Shown piece after piece: positions 45,948 through 54,894 of a stretch of 64,000 bases of DNA. The notes under the pieces are model-generated. The model ran no database searches and had not been told where the DNA came from. It saw only the letters and a list, made by a program, of their open reading frames with translations. Both the position numbers and the translations under genes were made by a program. The number at the start of each line of letters is the position of its first letter. The stretch's first letter is position 1. This DNA is from Spirochaetota bacterium. GTDB lineage: Bacteria; Spirochaetota; UBA4802; JAFGJZ01. The stretch is taken from NCBI GenBank assembly GCA_016934935.1, contig JAFGRW010000024.1, forward strand, positions 1 to 64,000, in the 5' to 3' direction.

Positions 45948-47165
45948 ATGAACTATTTATCTTTTTTTAGAAAAAATCCCGGGGTGCTTGTTATCGGGTT
46001 TATGCTTACTTTTTTTTCAAGTTTTGGTCAAACATTTCTTATATCCCTTTTTGTTCCAGACATCATGAAAGAGCTTGCAATGAGCAAGTCGACTTTTGGT
46101 TCTGTTTATGGAGCCGCAACAATATTAAGTTCTATGACCCTCGCTTATGTCGGTAAATACGCTGACACCATGGACATACGCAAATATACTGCTGCCACTC
46201 TTCTTCTACTGGCGGTCTCTTCTGCTGTTATTGCTGTATCTGTAAATATTGTGTTAGTTTTTGTTGGTTTTTGGGGATTGCGTTTAGCAGGTCAGGGGCT
46301 TATGTCTCATATCTCGAGTACATCCATATCAAAGATTTTTAAATCAGAACGGGGTAGCGCGCTCAGTATAACTTCACTCGGATTCGCGGCTGGCGAGATG
46401 ATTTTCCCGGTTATTGCCGGGATTCTTATCCTCTATTCAGGGTGGCGTTTTTCCATGTTTGTTAATACGATAACCGCTCTGTTGCTGATACCAGTTATAT
46501 ATATCTTCATGACTAAAGTAGCTTTTCATAAAACCGGTGAGACAAATATCAGAAAGGCGCGATCACAAGAATTTTCGCGAAAAGATCTTTTGGGAGACCT
46601 TAATTTCTACATTATAGCCTTATGCTCTTCCGTCATTCCTTTTGTTGTTACGGGACTTTTTTTTCATCAGGGGGCTCTTGCCCAGTTCAAAGAGTGGCCT
46701 ATGACTTTGCTTGCAACTTGTATGACTGGTTATGCGTCAGCAAGAGCGGTTTTTTCTATTGTAGGCGGAAGACTTATTGATAGATTTTCAGCAAGAGTGC
46801 TTTTCCCGGTATTTCTGATGATTTTCGGTCTTGCACTTTTAACCGTGACTTTCTTCGCCTGCCCAATGGCCGCTGCGATATATCTTTTTTTAACAGGTAC
46901 TGCAATCGGAATTAGCGGCCCGGTCAAGACAGCTGTTTTGGCCGAATATTATGGAACCGAAAACATAGGAGGCATCAGATCTCTTTTCTCAACATTGATG
47001 GTTCTCTGTACAGCAGTTAGTCCAGCTCTTTTTGGTTTGGTACTGGATAATGATTTGCCGTTTACATATATAACAGGTGGATCATTTATACTTGTTGCAT
47101 TCTGTATTGGTGCAGGATACCGTTTAAGTATTGCCAGTGAATCATTTTTGGGTAGTGAAGCTTAG
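45948..47165 (+). CDS. Major facilitator superfamily transporter
   Basis: A 405-residue membrane protein with about 12 hydrophobic helices in two halves separated by a basic cytoplasmic loop (about 198-212). The N-terminal half carries the MFS-like loop GKYADTMDIRKY (about 64-75), and the second half has GGRLIDRFSARVLFPVF, the related motif A. The substrate is unknown. It follows the barrel gene by 128 bp on the same strand and is closed by a terminator. Confidence 0.9.
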   Translation: MNYLSFFRKNPGVLVIGFMLTFFSSFGQTFLISLFVPDIMKELAMSKSTFGSVYGAATILSSMTLAYVGKYADTMDIRKYTAATLLLLAVSSAVIAVSVNIVLVFVGFWGLRLAGQGLMSHISSTSISKIFKSERGSALSITSLGFAAGEMIFPVIAGILILYSGWRFSMFVNTITALLLIPVIYIFMTKVAFHKTGETNIRKARSQEFSRKDLLGDLNFYIIALCSSVIPFVVTGLFFHQGALAQFKEWPMTLLATCMTGYASARAVFSIVGGRLIDRFSARVLFPVFLMIFGLALLTVTFFACPMAAAIYLFLTGTAIGISGPVKTAVLAEYYGTENIGGIRSLFSTLMVLCTAVSPALFGLVLDNDLPFTYITGGSFILVAFCIGAGYRLSIASESFLGSEA

Positions 47166-47202
47166 AGATTAATAAAAATATCGCTTTCATTAATCTCTTT
47201 TT
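47164..47202 (+). terminator. Intrinsic terminator after the MFS gene
   Basis: AGAGATTAAT (47164-47173) pairs with ATTAATCTCT (47189-47198) across a 15-base loop and is followed by T residues. It also partly serves the converging minus-strand lipoprotein. Confidence 0.85.
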
Positions 47203-47228
47203 GAACATAAACAAAAATTTGTACCGGT

Positions 47229-47813
47229 TTAATCTTCTGGAGAATAAACATTGGAATTATCTTCATTTAAATGAATTTCAATATCATCTTTATCGTTGAC
47301 TGTAATTGTATATGTAATTGCAGAGTACTGATTGTCGCTATCAAGTGAGATAACTAAACCGCTGTTTACTCCTTGATGATAACCCAGACCATAATAAATA
47401 GCATCTTTTTTATCTGATAGATCTTCCGGAAGCCCTTCGATATAAACTTTTGAACCATCTGCAAATTCTAAAATCAGATTAAAAAACCGGATGCAGTTGT
47501 TCAGCTCCTCATCGGTATAATCTGAGTCATAATGTATTAAACCAATTTCAGAGGATTCGTCAGGTTTAAGAATGGAGTTATCATAATCGGTGTTTCTATT
47601 TATTGAGTCGTTTATTACATTGAGGCTGGAAATTGTAAGTAATGCTTCGAACCAGTAAGAAGAGTTGTTGGATAGATTGATGTAAATAGAGTGCGTGGGT
47701 ACTGGTAATGTCGTATCATCATCTGACATATCTAAAAAATTATAATCAAAATCTGAAAAGCATCCATTTAATAAAAATAACAGTATTAAGAAGAAAAATC
47801 TTTTTAAATGCAT
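47229..47813 (-). CDS. Hypothetical lipoprotein
   Basis: A 194-residue lipoprotein with a Lys/Arg start, a hydrophobic run and lipobox LLNGC (Cys about residue 18). The rest is acidic, Asn/Asp/Ser-rich and beta-stranded, and no family is recognised. An AGGAG ribosome site precedes the ATG. It converges on the MFS gene. Confidence 0.72.
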   Translation of the reverse strand: MHLKRFFFLILLFLLNGCFSDFDYNFLDMSDDDTTLPVPTHSIYINLSNNSSYWFEALLTISSLNVINDSINRNTDYDNSILKPDESSEIGLIHYDSDYTDEELNNCIRFFNLILEFADGSKVYIEGLPEDLSDKKDAIYYGLGYHQGVNSGLVISLDSDNQYSAITYTITVNDKDDIEIHLNEDNSNVYSPED

Positions 47814-48111
47814 AATTAACTCCTTGATGCTTCACAAAATTGTGTAAGAGTTTGCAATAATTTTGAGTATGCTATTAAATATGATTTGTCAATAGTTTTA
47901 ATTTTTATACAGAAAAATTCTAAAACCGAGTAAAATACTGCTTTGCTTGAAACAGCATACTGTAATTAAATTGATAATTAACTGGAAACTGTTTGGTGAT
48001 TTTTGTTAAAAATGTTATGAGTAGGAAATATCAGAGTAAATAAAAAAAGCTTGTAACTTTATAAGTATAATTATAACCAATATAAAATATTTATTAAAAT
48101 TGGAGCTTATT

Positions 48112-48855
48112 ATGAGATCTGGATGGAAATTTGTTATTATGTCTGTTTTGGCTTTAGCGGTTTTTGGATGTACCAGTGTAAATATTCAAAAAGCTGAAGT
48201 ATCAAAAGTGAAAACGGTTGCGATGGTTGGTTTTGAAATGTACAGACAGACCGACGGGTCAACCTTTGGTATCGTTGGGGATCTGGTTTCATCAAATAAA
48301 TTGGATAAAAATGAGAAAGATCTGGCTGAAAGCTGTTATAAGGTATTAACTGCTCAATTGGGGAAAGAACAGAAATGGAAATTTGTTTCAATTGATAAAA
48401 TTCGAAACAATAAAGGATATGGTAAATTTTTTAAAGAAAACGGAAGAGCAAGTAAACTTGTCCTGAATATTGGGAAGAGGTACAAGATAGATGGTGTCGC
48501 TACTCCGAAGGCAATAAGTGATATGTCTTATGAAGAAAGGCAAAAAATGTTAAAAGAGCTTGGTGTAGATGCAATAGCAAGTTTTGATGCTTTCATATAT
48601 CGGGGAGAATCCTTTAGCATTGCAGGTTTTGAATACAGTAAATATCGTATAACTCTTGATTCTTTTGAGATTTATAGCAATACCAGTAAAGATCCAATAG
48701 TATCCATAACAGACCTGGTAGGTGATACTCCGGAAACGGGTCATTTTGCTGCTAACATTAATAATCTGGTTAAGCTTAAAACAAACACAGATAAAGGAAT
48801 ACTTGGTGCAACGGCTGAAATAGCCAAGAGCATGTCGAAAGAAATGAAGTTTTAA
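48112..48855 (+). CDS. Hypothetical lipoprotein
   Basis: A 247-residue lipoprotein from the ATG at 48112 (GGAG six bases upstream; the TTG at 48100 is only in frame). Lipobox VFGC lies near residue 20. The mature part has VKTVAMVGFEM followed by helices and VDAIASFDAFIYR, a layout seen in periplasmic proteins of the TolB/GNA1162-like type, but I cannot name the family. A long imperfect hairpin (48862-48919) begins seven bases past the stop. Confidence 0.72.
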   Translation: MRSGWKFVIMSVLALAVFGCTSVNIQKAEVSKVKTVAMVGFEMYRQTDGSTFGIVGDLVSSNKLDKNEKDLAESCYKVLTAQLGKEQKWKFVSIDKIRNNKGYGKFFKENGRASKLVLNIGKRYKIDGVATPKAISDMSYEERQKMLKELGVDAIASFDAFIYRGESFSIAGFEYSKYRITLDSFEIYSNTSKDPIVSITDLVGDTPETGHFAANINNLVKLKTNTDKGILGATAEIAKSMSKEMKF

Positions 48856-48861
48856 TAAAAG

Positions 48862-48919
48862 ATCAATGCTATGTTCATGGTTCTTATTTTATCTAGCAGA
48901 ACCATGGATTGGCATTGAT
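48862..48919. repeat. Long imperfect hairpin at the end of an esterase pseudogene
   Basis: An outer 8-bp stem (ATCAATGC/GCATTGAT) and an inner 9-bp stem (CATGGTTCT/AGAACCATG) are separated by an internal loop, with a 13-base apical loop. There is no T-run on either strand. The minus-strand esterase remnant runs into this hairpin, which supplies its last residues. Confidence 0.65.
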
Positions 48920-49478
48920 AACTGTAAAAAAAATTTACTTGTTTTTCTGATTAAACTCGAGTCGCTAAGCCCGATATGGTACAGGATTGATGCTTTTGTC
49001 ACTATTTGCCTGGGAAGAGTTGTTTGGCTCATGCCAGCGACTCTGATCATTGCAGCGAAACACATCTCTTTGTTAAAGAATTCCCGCATCATATTGTATC
49101 CCCCAGTGCCTCTCTGAGACCAACCGGTTAAGAAAATTCTGTTTGTATCAATACCAAAATTGTTATTATCCATAAGAGAATCTGTAATTTAATCAGCATG
49201 ATATGTTGTTGATTATAAAAAACGGGGAGAATCATCTTCGCGAAAAAATCCGGTTGCATAATCTGGAGCAGCTACAGTATACGGATTATTAGATTCAATA
49301 TTTCCAGGATCTGCTTCAAGAAAAGGTGGGGCAGATCCTGTGGCATCATTTCCGGATGAATTATTTTCATTATCATGGGATGTTCCGGATTCTGTTTTTT
49401 ATTGTCAGGATTGTTAGATGTTTCACTGTAAGAAATTAGAATAAATATAAGAGTTATATAGAATATTTTTTTGGTCAT
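48889..49478 (-). pseudogene. Remnant of a secreted esterase/hydrolase gene
   Basis: Three pieces read in different frames. 49478 downward gives a signal peptide (MTKKIFYITLIFILIS) whose lipobox Cys has become Tyr (ISYSE). After a frameshift near 49380 the other frame continues as a plausible linker and mature start (SAPPFLEADPGNIESNNPYT). A break near 49175-49205 follows. From 49173 the chain GIDTNRIFLTGWSQRGTGGY is the nucleophile elbow of an alpha/beta hydrolase, normally GxSxGG. The C-terminal part is degenerate and ends in a hairpin. The lack of any intact frame argues for a dead gene. The exact family is uncertain. Confidence 0.75.
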
Positions 49479-49627
49479 TTGTTATCATTTAATTGTTATA
49501 AAACAGGGCAAAAAAGAGATTGTATGCTGTTTATTTTACATATTAATGTAAAAAAGCAGGTTTAGGATTGCATAATTTGATAGAGATAAGGTAAATAGAT
49601 ATAGAATACAAATAATACGCTGCAAGG

Positions 49628-50062
49628 ATGGATAATGTGGGGAGATCAATTTTTCTAGTTCTGGTTCTGTCACTTTTGGGTTGCGCACAGCTGCATAATG
49701 TGCATATTACAGAGTTTGAGACCATAAACTCCGGGAGCGAGCCTTTTGAAATTATTGTTGATGAGGCCGGTTTTTCAAGTGATGAAGCTATGAGTCTTGT
49801 TCAGGAATCACATAAAAAGAGTAATTTCGGACAGTCAAGCGAATCAATTGAATCGTTAAGAGCGATTCTCGCTTTATCACAATTTGGCCCTAAAACCGGA
49901 AACCCGGTTTTCTATACCGATTATCTGGATGAAATTGAAAAGAAAATTCTTGAGAAATGTCCTAGCGGAAAGGTTATTAATCTTGTTAGTATCCGTGAGA
50001 CTCGTAAAAGCATAATAGTTTCGAGTGAGGTTGTTAGAATCCATGGAGTGTGTCTAAAATGA
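49628..50062 (+). CDS. Bor/TRL-like lipoprotein, paralogue 1
   Basis: A 144-residue lipoprotein with lipobox LLGC (Cys about residue 19). The C-terminal part CPSGKVINLVSIRETRKS ends HGVCLK and aligns by eye with the next two genes (a Cys-x-x-Gly-x-V/I core and a final Cys). The layout resembles lambda Bor and TRL-like lipoproteins. It has an extra central stretch (about 45-95). The GTG at 49637 could be the true start. It overlaps the next gene by ATGA. Confidence 0.75.
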   Translation: MDNVGRSIFLVLVLSLLGCAQLHNVHITEFETINSGSEPFEIIVDEAGFSSDEAMSLVQESHKKSNFGQSSESIESLRAILALSQFGPKTGNPVFYTDYLDEIEKKILEKCPSGKVINLVSIRETRKSIIVSSEVVRIHGVCLK

Positions 50063-50394
50063 AAAAATGTATGATGATGCTTCTGTTAATGCTTTTTATG
50101 TTATCTTTAACCATGTGTACAACTTTACATAGCGTTTCGTTGTCGCAAATTCCTAAAAATCGCAACCAGAATATTTATGCTGAAGCTGGTGACTGGGCGT
50201 TTTTAGGAATTAATTTTTCCAATGACATTGTTGAAGAGGCGCAGAATAGTTTAAGGGCGAAATGCCCCAACGGTAAGATAACAGGAATATTAACTAAGTT
50301 TGCTGATTATAATTATCTTTTTGTTGTTAAAAGGGAAGTTACTTTAAATGCTTTTTGCGTATCTGCAGAGCAGACTAAAGGTGATATAGAATGA
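50059..50394 (+). CDS. Bor/TRL-like lipoprotein, paralogue 2
   Basis: A 111-residue lipoprotein from the ATG at 50059 (GGAG eight bases upstream). Lipobox LTMC (Cys about residue 19). The body has LGINFSNDIVEEAQNSLRAK followed by CPNGKITGI and a terminal NAFC motif, matching its two neighbours. The role of this family is not established here. Bor in lambda concerns serum resistance. It is coupled to both neighbours by 4-bp overlaps. Confidence 0.75.
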   Translation: MKKCMMMLLLMLFMLSLTMCTTLHSVSLSQIPKNRNQNIYAEAGDWAFLGINFSNDIVEEAQNSLRAKCPNGKITGILTKFADYNYLFVVKREVTLNAFCVSAEQTKGDIE

Positions 50395-50723
50395 GATATA
50401 CTATATTGCTTATTACAATTATTTTGATTTTACTTGCGACAGCCTGTACCCACGCCGTTCATTCTTATAATGCCGGGAATTATATGGATACAAATGGGCG
50501 CATAGTCTCTCTCGCTCAAAGTGAACCAATATCTGTAAAGAAAAGTAGACACGTAATTCTTGGGTTTGTTTTTGACACCGATTATGTTAAAGAGGCATAT
50601 GATGAACTTCTGAGCCGTTGTGAAGACGGAGAAATTACAGGCATACAGGTTCGTCATATAACCGATTTAAGTTTTCTGAACTATACAGATCATATTCAGA
50701 TTACAGCAAGATGTGTTCGCTAG
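50391..50723 (+). CDS. Bor/TRL-like lipoprotein, paralogue 3
   Basis: A 110-residue lipoprotein with lipobox ATAC (Cys about residue 19). LGFVFDTDYVKEAYDELLSR, CEDGEITGIQV and the end ITARCVR mirror paralogue 2. It is the last gene of a three-gene operon, closed by a terminator 35 bp downstream. Divergence between the three is high, so the duplication is not recent. Confidence 0.75.
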   Translation: MRYTILLITIILILLATACTHAVHSYNAGNYMDTNGRIVSLAQSEPISVKKSRHVILGFVFDTDYVKEAYDELLSRCEDGEITGIQVRHITDLSFLNYTDHIQITARCVR

Positions 50724-50757
50724 GCAACCTTGGTCAGGTAATATTAAGCAGAAATGC

Positions 50758-50793
50758 AATAGCAGGATGTTTTATTACTATCCTGCTATTTTT
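50758..50793 (+). terminator. Intrinsic terminator of the lipoprotein trio
   Basis: AATAGCAGGAT (50758-50768) pairs perfectly with ATCCTGCTATT (50780-50790) and is followed by TTT. Confidence 0.88.
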
Positions 50794-50818
50794 GTAACAG
50801 GCTTTCAGTTTATACTGT

Positions 50819-51562
50819 TCAGTTATGTTTTAGTTCAGAAAAACCGGAAAGACTGCCCGGATAGGGGCCGCTTACAAATTCTGGTCCGGGGTTGGATAAA
50901 GATATTACTATATGGTATTGATCAATAATTGTACCGGTTTCGTAATCGCAAGGTAATATCAGTATTGTGTCGTCCGCAAACCAGGCTCTGTGGTTGTATT
51001 CATAATTCAGAAAATATGGAGCATCTTCTTCGTACTGAGTATTATAGACAAATTTACCTGTTTCGGCATCAAATATTTGCAACCCGTAATTCCCAATAGT
51101 ATCACTTGCAAATGCCAAAAGATATTTTGATTCCGGTACAGGATACGGTCTTGAGCATATTTCGGTCATTTTACCGTTTTTCGTTACGATCAGTTTTGAG
51201 GTTGACTCCGTAAAGTCTATTGGAAGTAATATATAGTCGTCAAATATTAATTCCGAGTTTTTTGGAAAGTTTGAAATAGAGGGCCAGTTCCAATCTGCAG
51301 AACTGACTTTTTCAGATATTTTTCTGTTTTTATTGTAGGTTAAAACAGTCAAAATTCCGTTGCTATTGTCAATAGTGTTTTTCAGATAGAGCACAGCTTT
51401 AATGTCTTTTAATTGTAAGACTTTACAAAAACCGGCAGCGGACTCGCCGTTGGAATCTTCTGCTCCAGAGTCTACCAGTGATGAATGAATATACCCGATT
51501 CCAATATCAGTATCCACCCTGTACCAGAGTGGATTATTATCGACCCATGAACCAAGCTCAAT
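50819..51562 (-). pseudogene. 5'-truncated SH3-like-domain protein gene
   Basis: The frame runs from the end of an upstream gene to 50819. The first in-frame start candidate is a GTG at 51517, but protein-like sequence extends further up: LSIELGSWVDNNPLWYRVD followed by GIGYIHSSLV is the second half of a bacterial SH3-like domain. The first half and any signal peptide are missing, and the frame meets a stop just inside the 3' end of the neighbouring gene. The remaining 230 residues are beta-rich and unrecognised. A deletion at about 51560 is the simplest reading. The gene could still be expressed from the GTG. Confidence 0.6.
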
Positions 51563-52072
51563 AGATAATCCTAAAGGTGCACTCCGGGGCTCCGTTTGTA
51601 ATGGTATCGATAATTGTTACTTTCACTTTTTTATCAAATACAGTTGAAAAAAGTGTTTCAAACCATCCTGCAGAGCATTCACAATAGTTTTTGTTTATTA
51701 CATCAACTTTTTTTGGAATATTGCAGTAGCATTTTTTGTATATTCCAATTATATGCCCATTGTCTAAATGCAGATTACGTCCCCCGATATCGGCTTCGTT
51801 TAGTTTCTCAAGAAATTCGTTAATATTTGCCGATTTAGAATATAGCTTTTTGGCTATTTTGATGGCATTGTTTGATATGCAGTCACTTCCGCATTTCCGC
51901 ATACAGTTTTTTGTTCTAACTCCCATTGCTTCGGCAGCGCATAAAAATTATTTATATATCTGGCCTGTTTAAGGGGCGTCGCGGTTTCATCAATGTGACC
52001 TGCTTTATTTATAATCTGCTCTATTTCTTGTTCGCTCATATTAGATAGCATGCGTTTTGCTTTGTTAGCCAT
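51558..52072 (-). pseudogene. Frameshifted Cys-rich protein gene (DUF6144-like)
   Basis: The start ATG at 52072 has a good AGGAGA ribosome site, and the first 50 residues (KRMLSNMSEQEIEQIINKAG onward) are convincing. Near 51925-51935 the reading frame must slip one base to continue as AAEAMGVRTKNCMRKCGSDC, then CYCNIPKKVD, YCECSAGWFETLFSTVFDKK and a normal-looking end TNGAPECTFRIIY. The joined protein would be about 170 residues and resembles, from memory, the DUF6144 group. As it stands the product is truncated. Confidence 0.7.
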
Positions 52073-52159
52073 GATTATCTCCTGTAAGATTATTTATTAT
52101 GATTTGATTTGGAGGGTTAAGTTAAATAACCCTCCGGTTTACAAAATTTGTTTCAAATA

Positions 52160-53038
52160 TCAAGCGTTAGTATCTGCTTCTATCGGAATCCATATCTCAC
52201 AACACTTGCATGCGGGCTCTTTATCCAGGTAGACTTCCATTTCGGCAGCATTAGCCTTGATATATTTTGTTGCAGGAAACCACTCCGAGAAAATACGCTT
52301 CCATGTTTTTTGTATCGCCTCGGGTTGCGGGCCGTTTGCTTCAAAAACCGCGTATTTTATATGAGTCAGTTCAGTTTCTGTGAAACCCTCAGGTATGTCT
52401 GTCGAGCTGCTTTCGACACCGACCATATACTTAAAGCACTCATTATCAATATCGAAATCATAGCAGACTCCGATAAGAGAACCTTTCATCTGTCCTTTCC
52501 GGTCGGCAAATGATATAATTTTTTCGACCATATTCTGTTCGGCCAGATTATTCCAGAAAGCCGGAATAACCCTGAAGTTTTCACCATTCGCGGATGAAAC
52601 GTTAACAACTTTACCAACAAGTCTTGTTTTTTTTAAATCTCTGATTTTGTAGTCCATACTTGTGTCTCCTTTTATTGATAGTGTGAAGGAGATAGGAGGA
52701 TACGCCTTGATGCTTTGCCCGCTTTTCCGCGCGTAAAGTGGAGCAAAACCGTGCATCTTGGTAAAGGCTTTGGTAAATGATGAGTGTGTTTCGTAACCGT
52801 ACTTTAACGCGGCGTCTATTATTGAGATTTCCGTGGAATTAATCTCTTGTGCCGCCAACGTAAGACGACGGTGGCGGATATAGTCGCCCGGAGTAATGCC
52901 GGTTATAATAGAAAACATTCGCTGAAAGTGTGCCGGCGTTGTTTGTGCGGTTGCGGCAATGGTTTCGATGTCAATATCTCCGGTGATATTTTCTTCTATA
53001 AATAACATTGCTCTACTCATCCGTTCGATCCAGTTCAT
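52160..53038 (-). CDS. AraC-family regulator with GyrI-like effector domain
   Basis: A 292-residue transcription factor. Residues about 1-110 are the double helix-turn-helix of AraC/XylS (IETIAATAQTTPAHFQRMF and IIDAALKYGYETHSSFTKAF), here at the N-terminus. The C-terminal half (about 125-292) is a GyrI-like/effector-binding domain ending in MEVYLDK. This arrangement is typical of Rob/BmrR-like multidrug-responsive regulators. A GGAG ribosome site precedes the ATG. No obvious target lies next to it. Confidence 0.9.
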   Translation of the reverse strand: MNWIERMSRAMLFIEENITGDIDIETIAATAQTTPAHFQRMFSIITGITPGDYIRHRRLTLAAQEINSTEISIIDAALKYGYETHSSFTKAFTKMHGFAPLYARKSGQSIKAYPPISFTLSIKGDTSMDYKIRDLKKTRLVGKVVNVSSANGENFRVIPAFWNNLAEQNMVEKIISFADRKGQMKGSLIGVCYDFDIDNECFKYMVGVESSSTDIPEGFTETELTHIKYAVFEANGPQPEAIQKTWKRIFSEWFPATKYIKANAAEMEVYLDKEPACKCCEIWIPIEADTNA

Positions 53039-53122
53039 CCTTTTCTCCTTTTGATTAATATAAAAGAGCGTTGCCGGAATGTCTTTGCTTTAAATGTTCC
53101 CGGTGGACAAACAGTGCGTTTT

Positions 53123-54268
53123 TTAAAAAAGAAGATCAAACCCCAAAAAAAGTCCGTGATAAAGATCTGCCTGGCCAAATGAGTAAGAATTGTTACTTTT
53201 TGAGAAATCTACCGGGTTGGGAATAAGCAGGTTAAGTTCGTATTCCATTTTAAAAGAACTCTTGATCACGCCTTTTGACAATTTATAAGAAAGACCAGGT
53301 TTTAGATGAAACTGTATTGATGAAATAAAACGGTTTTTTAATTCGCCATTGTTTCTGGTTTTAAACTTGGTGTTTCCGGCACCAAAGAAAAATGCCAGTT
53401 CATTTGTAAACTGAAGATTTGAATCGTGTTCGTAAACGGTTGTTTCGAAACCGTAACCCGCCATATGCAGTTTAAAAGGGATCTGTTGCGGATCAGTCTC
53501 GTCGACATATACGTAATCCATATCAGTTTGATCTGTCTCCTCGGCATCTCGAAAAGTATAAACTATACGCGGCAGGCTGTACTGCATATAGCGGTATCCC
53601 GCGAAAAAACGTGAACGGAACAAAACTCCTGACATTTCACTTGTGAAGAAATTGCTTCGGTAGTGGATATCTGCTTCATTAACCTTTAATACAAGATCCT
53701 GTGATTCCACGGTGCTGTTGTTTGTAACGTCAACAACATCTGCTTTGCCAAAATTAAAGTGAACAGTGCGAAACGATGTGTGAAGATTAAAGATCTGAAT
53801 CCCCAGACCTAAGACTTCCGAAACTTCTGCGTCATCGGTTATTGTTGAAACAGCATCACTGCCTTTTTCAATTGTTCCTCCGCCTTTGATCATCCTGTTT
53901 GTTTTATAGGTTCCTTCCAGTTGGAAGATATTCCAAGCGGCATAAACATCAAAGGATGCGAGATAAACAGGATTAAATGAGTAATCCATTTTATTGTTTC
54001 GACCTGTATAGTCGTGGTTGGATTTGTCATTTTTTTCATCGTCAAGAACAGTAAAATGATATAGCTCAAAGCAGGATTTAATATATAAATCTATTGTGCT
54101 GGCTTTTTCTTCAGGCTCATTATGGAATCTTTTAAAATTATTCTTATTCGTTGCATTTTGCTGTTTTGTATTTTGTTGAAGACTATCCATTTGTCCTAAA
54201 AGAGGTTCATAATAGAAAGGTAACAAAATGAATATCGACAATAAAAACCGGGAAAAATTTGAAATCAT
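53123..54268 (-). CDS. Putative outer-membrane or periplasmic beta-rich protein
   Basis: A 381-residue protein with a signal peptide (hydrophobic about 8-24, ending near LLGQ), an Asn/Gln/Lys linker and then alternating hydrophobic and aromatic strands to a final GLFLGFDLLF. The terminal Phe and Gly/Tyr-rich strands fit a beta-barrel. No family is recognised. It starts 3 bp after the preceding lipoprotein gene, so the two are co-transcribed. Confidence 0.7.
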   Translation of the reverse strand: MISNFSRFLLSIFILLPFYYEPLLGQMDSLQQNTKQQNATNKNNFKRFHNEPEEKASTIDLYIKSCFELYHFTVLDDEKNDKSNHDYTGRNNKMDYSFNPVYLASFDVYAAWNIFQLEGTYKTNRMIKGGGTIEKGSDAVSTITDDAEVSEVLGLGIQIFNLHTSFRTVHFNFGKADVVDVTNNSTVESQDLVLKVNEADIHYRSNFFTSEMSGVLFRSRFFAGYRYMQYSLPRIVYTFRDAEETDQTDMDYVYVDETDPQQIPFKLHMAGYGFETTVYEHDSNLQFTNELAFFFGAGNTKFKTRNNGELKNRFISSIQFHLKPGLSYKLSKGVIKSSFKMEYELNLLIPNPVDFSKSNNSYSFGQADLYHGLFLGFDLLF

Positions 54269-54271
54269 TTC

Positions 54272-54676
54272 TTACTCACATTCAGTTTTTTCTGCGTACA
54301 TCTGTAAAAATCCCATTAACACAAAAAATTCTGATTTTGGTTTTTCGCCCATAAATTTGTCTGTGTCTTTTATTTGAAAAATTCCAAAAGAATCATTTTC
54401 TCCAACAAGATAAGATTTGATATTCGCTGTGTCTTTTTCAAATAGAGCCTGAAGGTCTTCACGAGGCGGCACGTACATTTTTTCTGATTCTGAAGGATTG
54501 TCTTTGTCTAAAATAGTAAAGAAGTACTGGTCTGTATTTTTGTCTATTTTAAACTTGAGTCCGGCTTCTACTTTAAAACAGCCGATAAGAACGTCCTCTT
54601 TTTGTCTGCTGCAATTTAATATCACAGTTGCTGCTAAAACCGGAATTAGCAGTAAAAATGTTGTTTTTCGTTTCAT
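54272..54676 (-). CDS. Hypothetical lipoprotein upstream of the barrel gene
   Basis: A 134-residue lipoprotein from the ATG at 54676, which has AGGAG six bases upstream. Lipobox VILNC (Cys about residue 22), then a mixed beta/charged domain that is not recognised. The stop lies 3 bp before the barrel gene, suggesting a lipoprotein/outer-membrane pair. Confidence 0.7.
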   Translation of the reverse strand: MKRKTTFLLLIPVLAATVILNCSRQKEDVLIGCFKVEAGLKFKIDKNTDQYFFTILDKDNPSESEKMYVPPREDLQALFEKDTANIKSYLVGENDSFGIFQIKDTDKFMGEKPKSEFFVLMGFLQMYAEKTECE

Positions 54677-54894
54677 AAATTCTCCTGTTACCTGTCTGGG
54701 CAAAAAAGCCCAATAAGGTTGAAAACTAAGAATTTATTATTAGTGTTTGGAAAGCAACTAAAAATTGTTGATTGGCATCAGTATTTTTGAGTTTACAGGA
54801 TTATTTGAAAACTTTACGTAACAGGTGATAGTCGGGATGTTAAAATTTAGAAGTATGTTATATATAAGCTTTGGTGCCGCTATAGTAACAGGGG

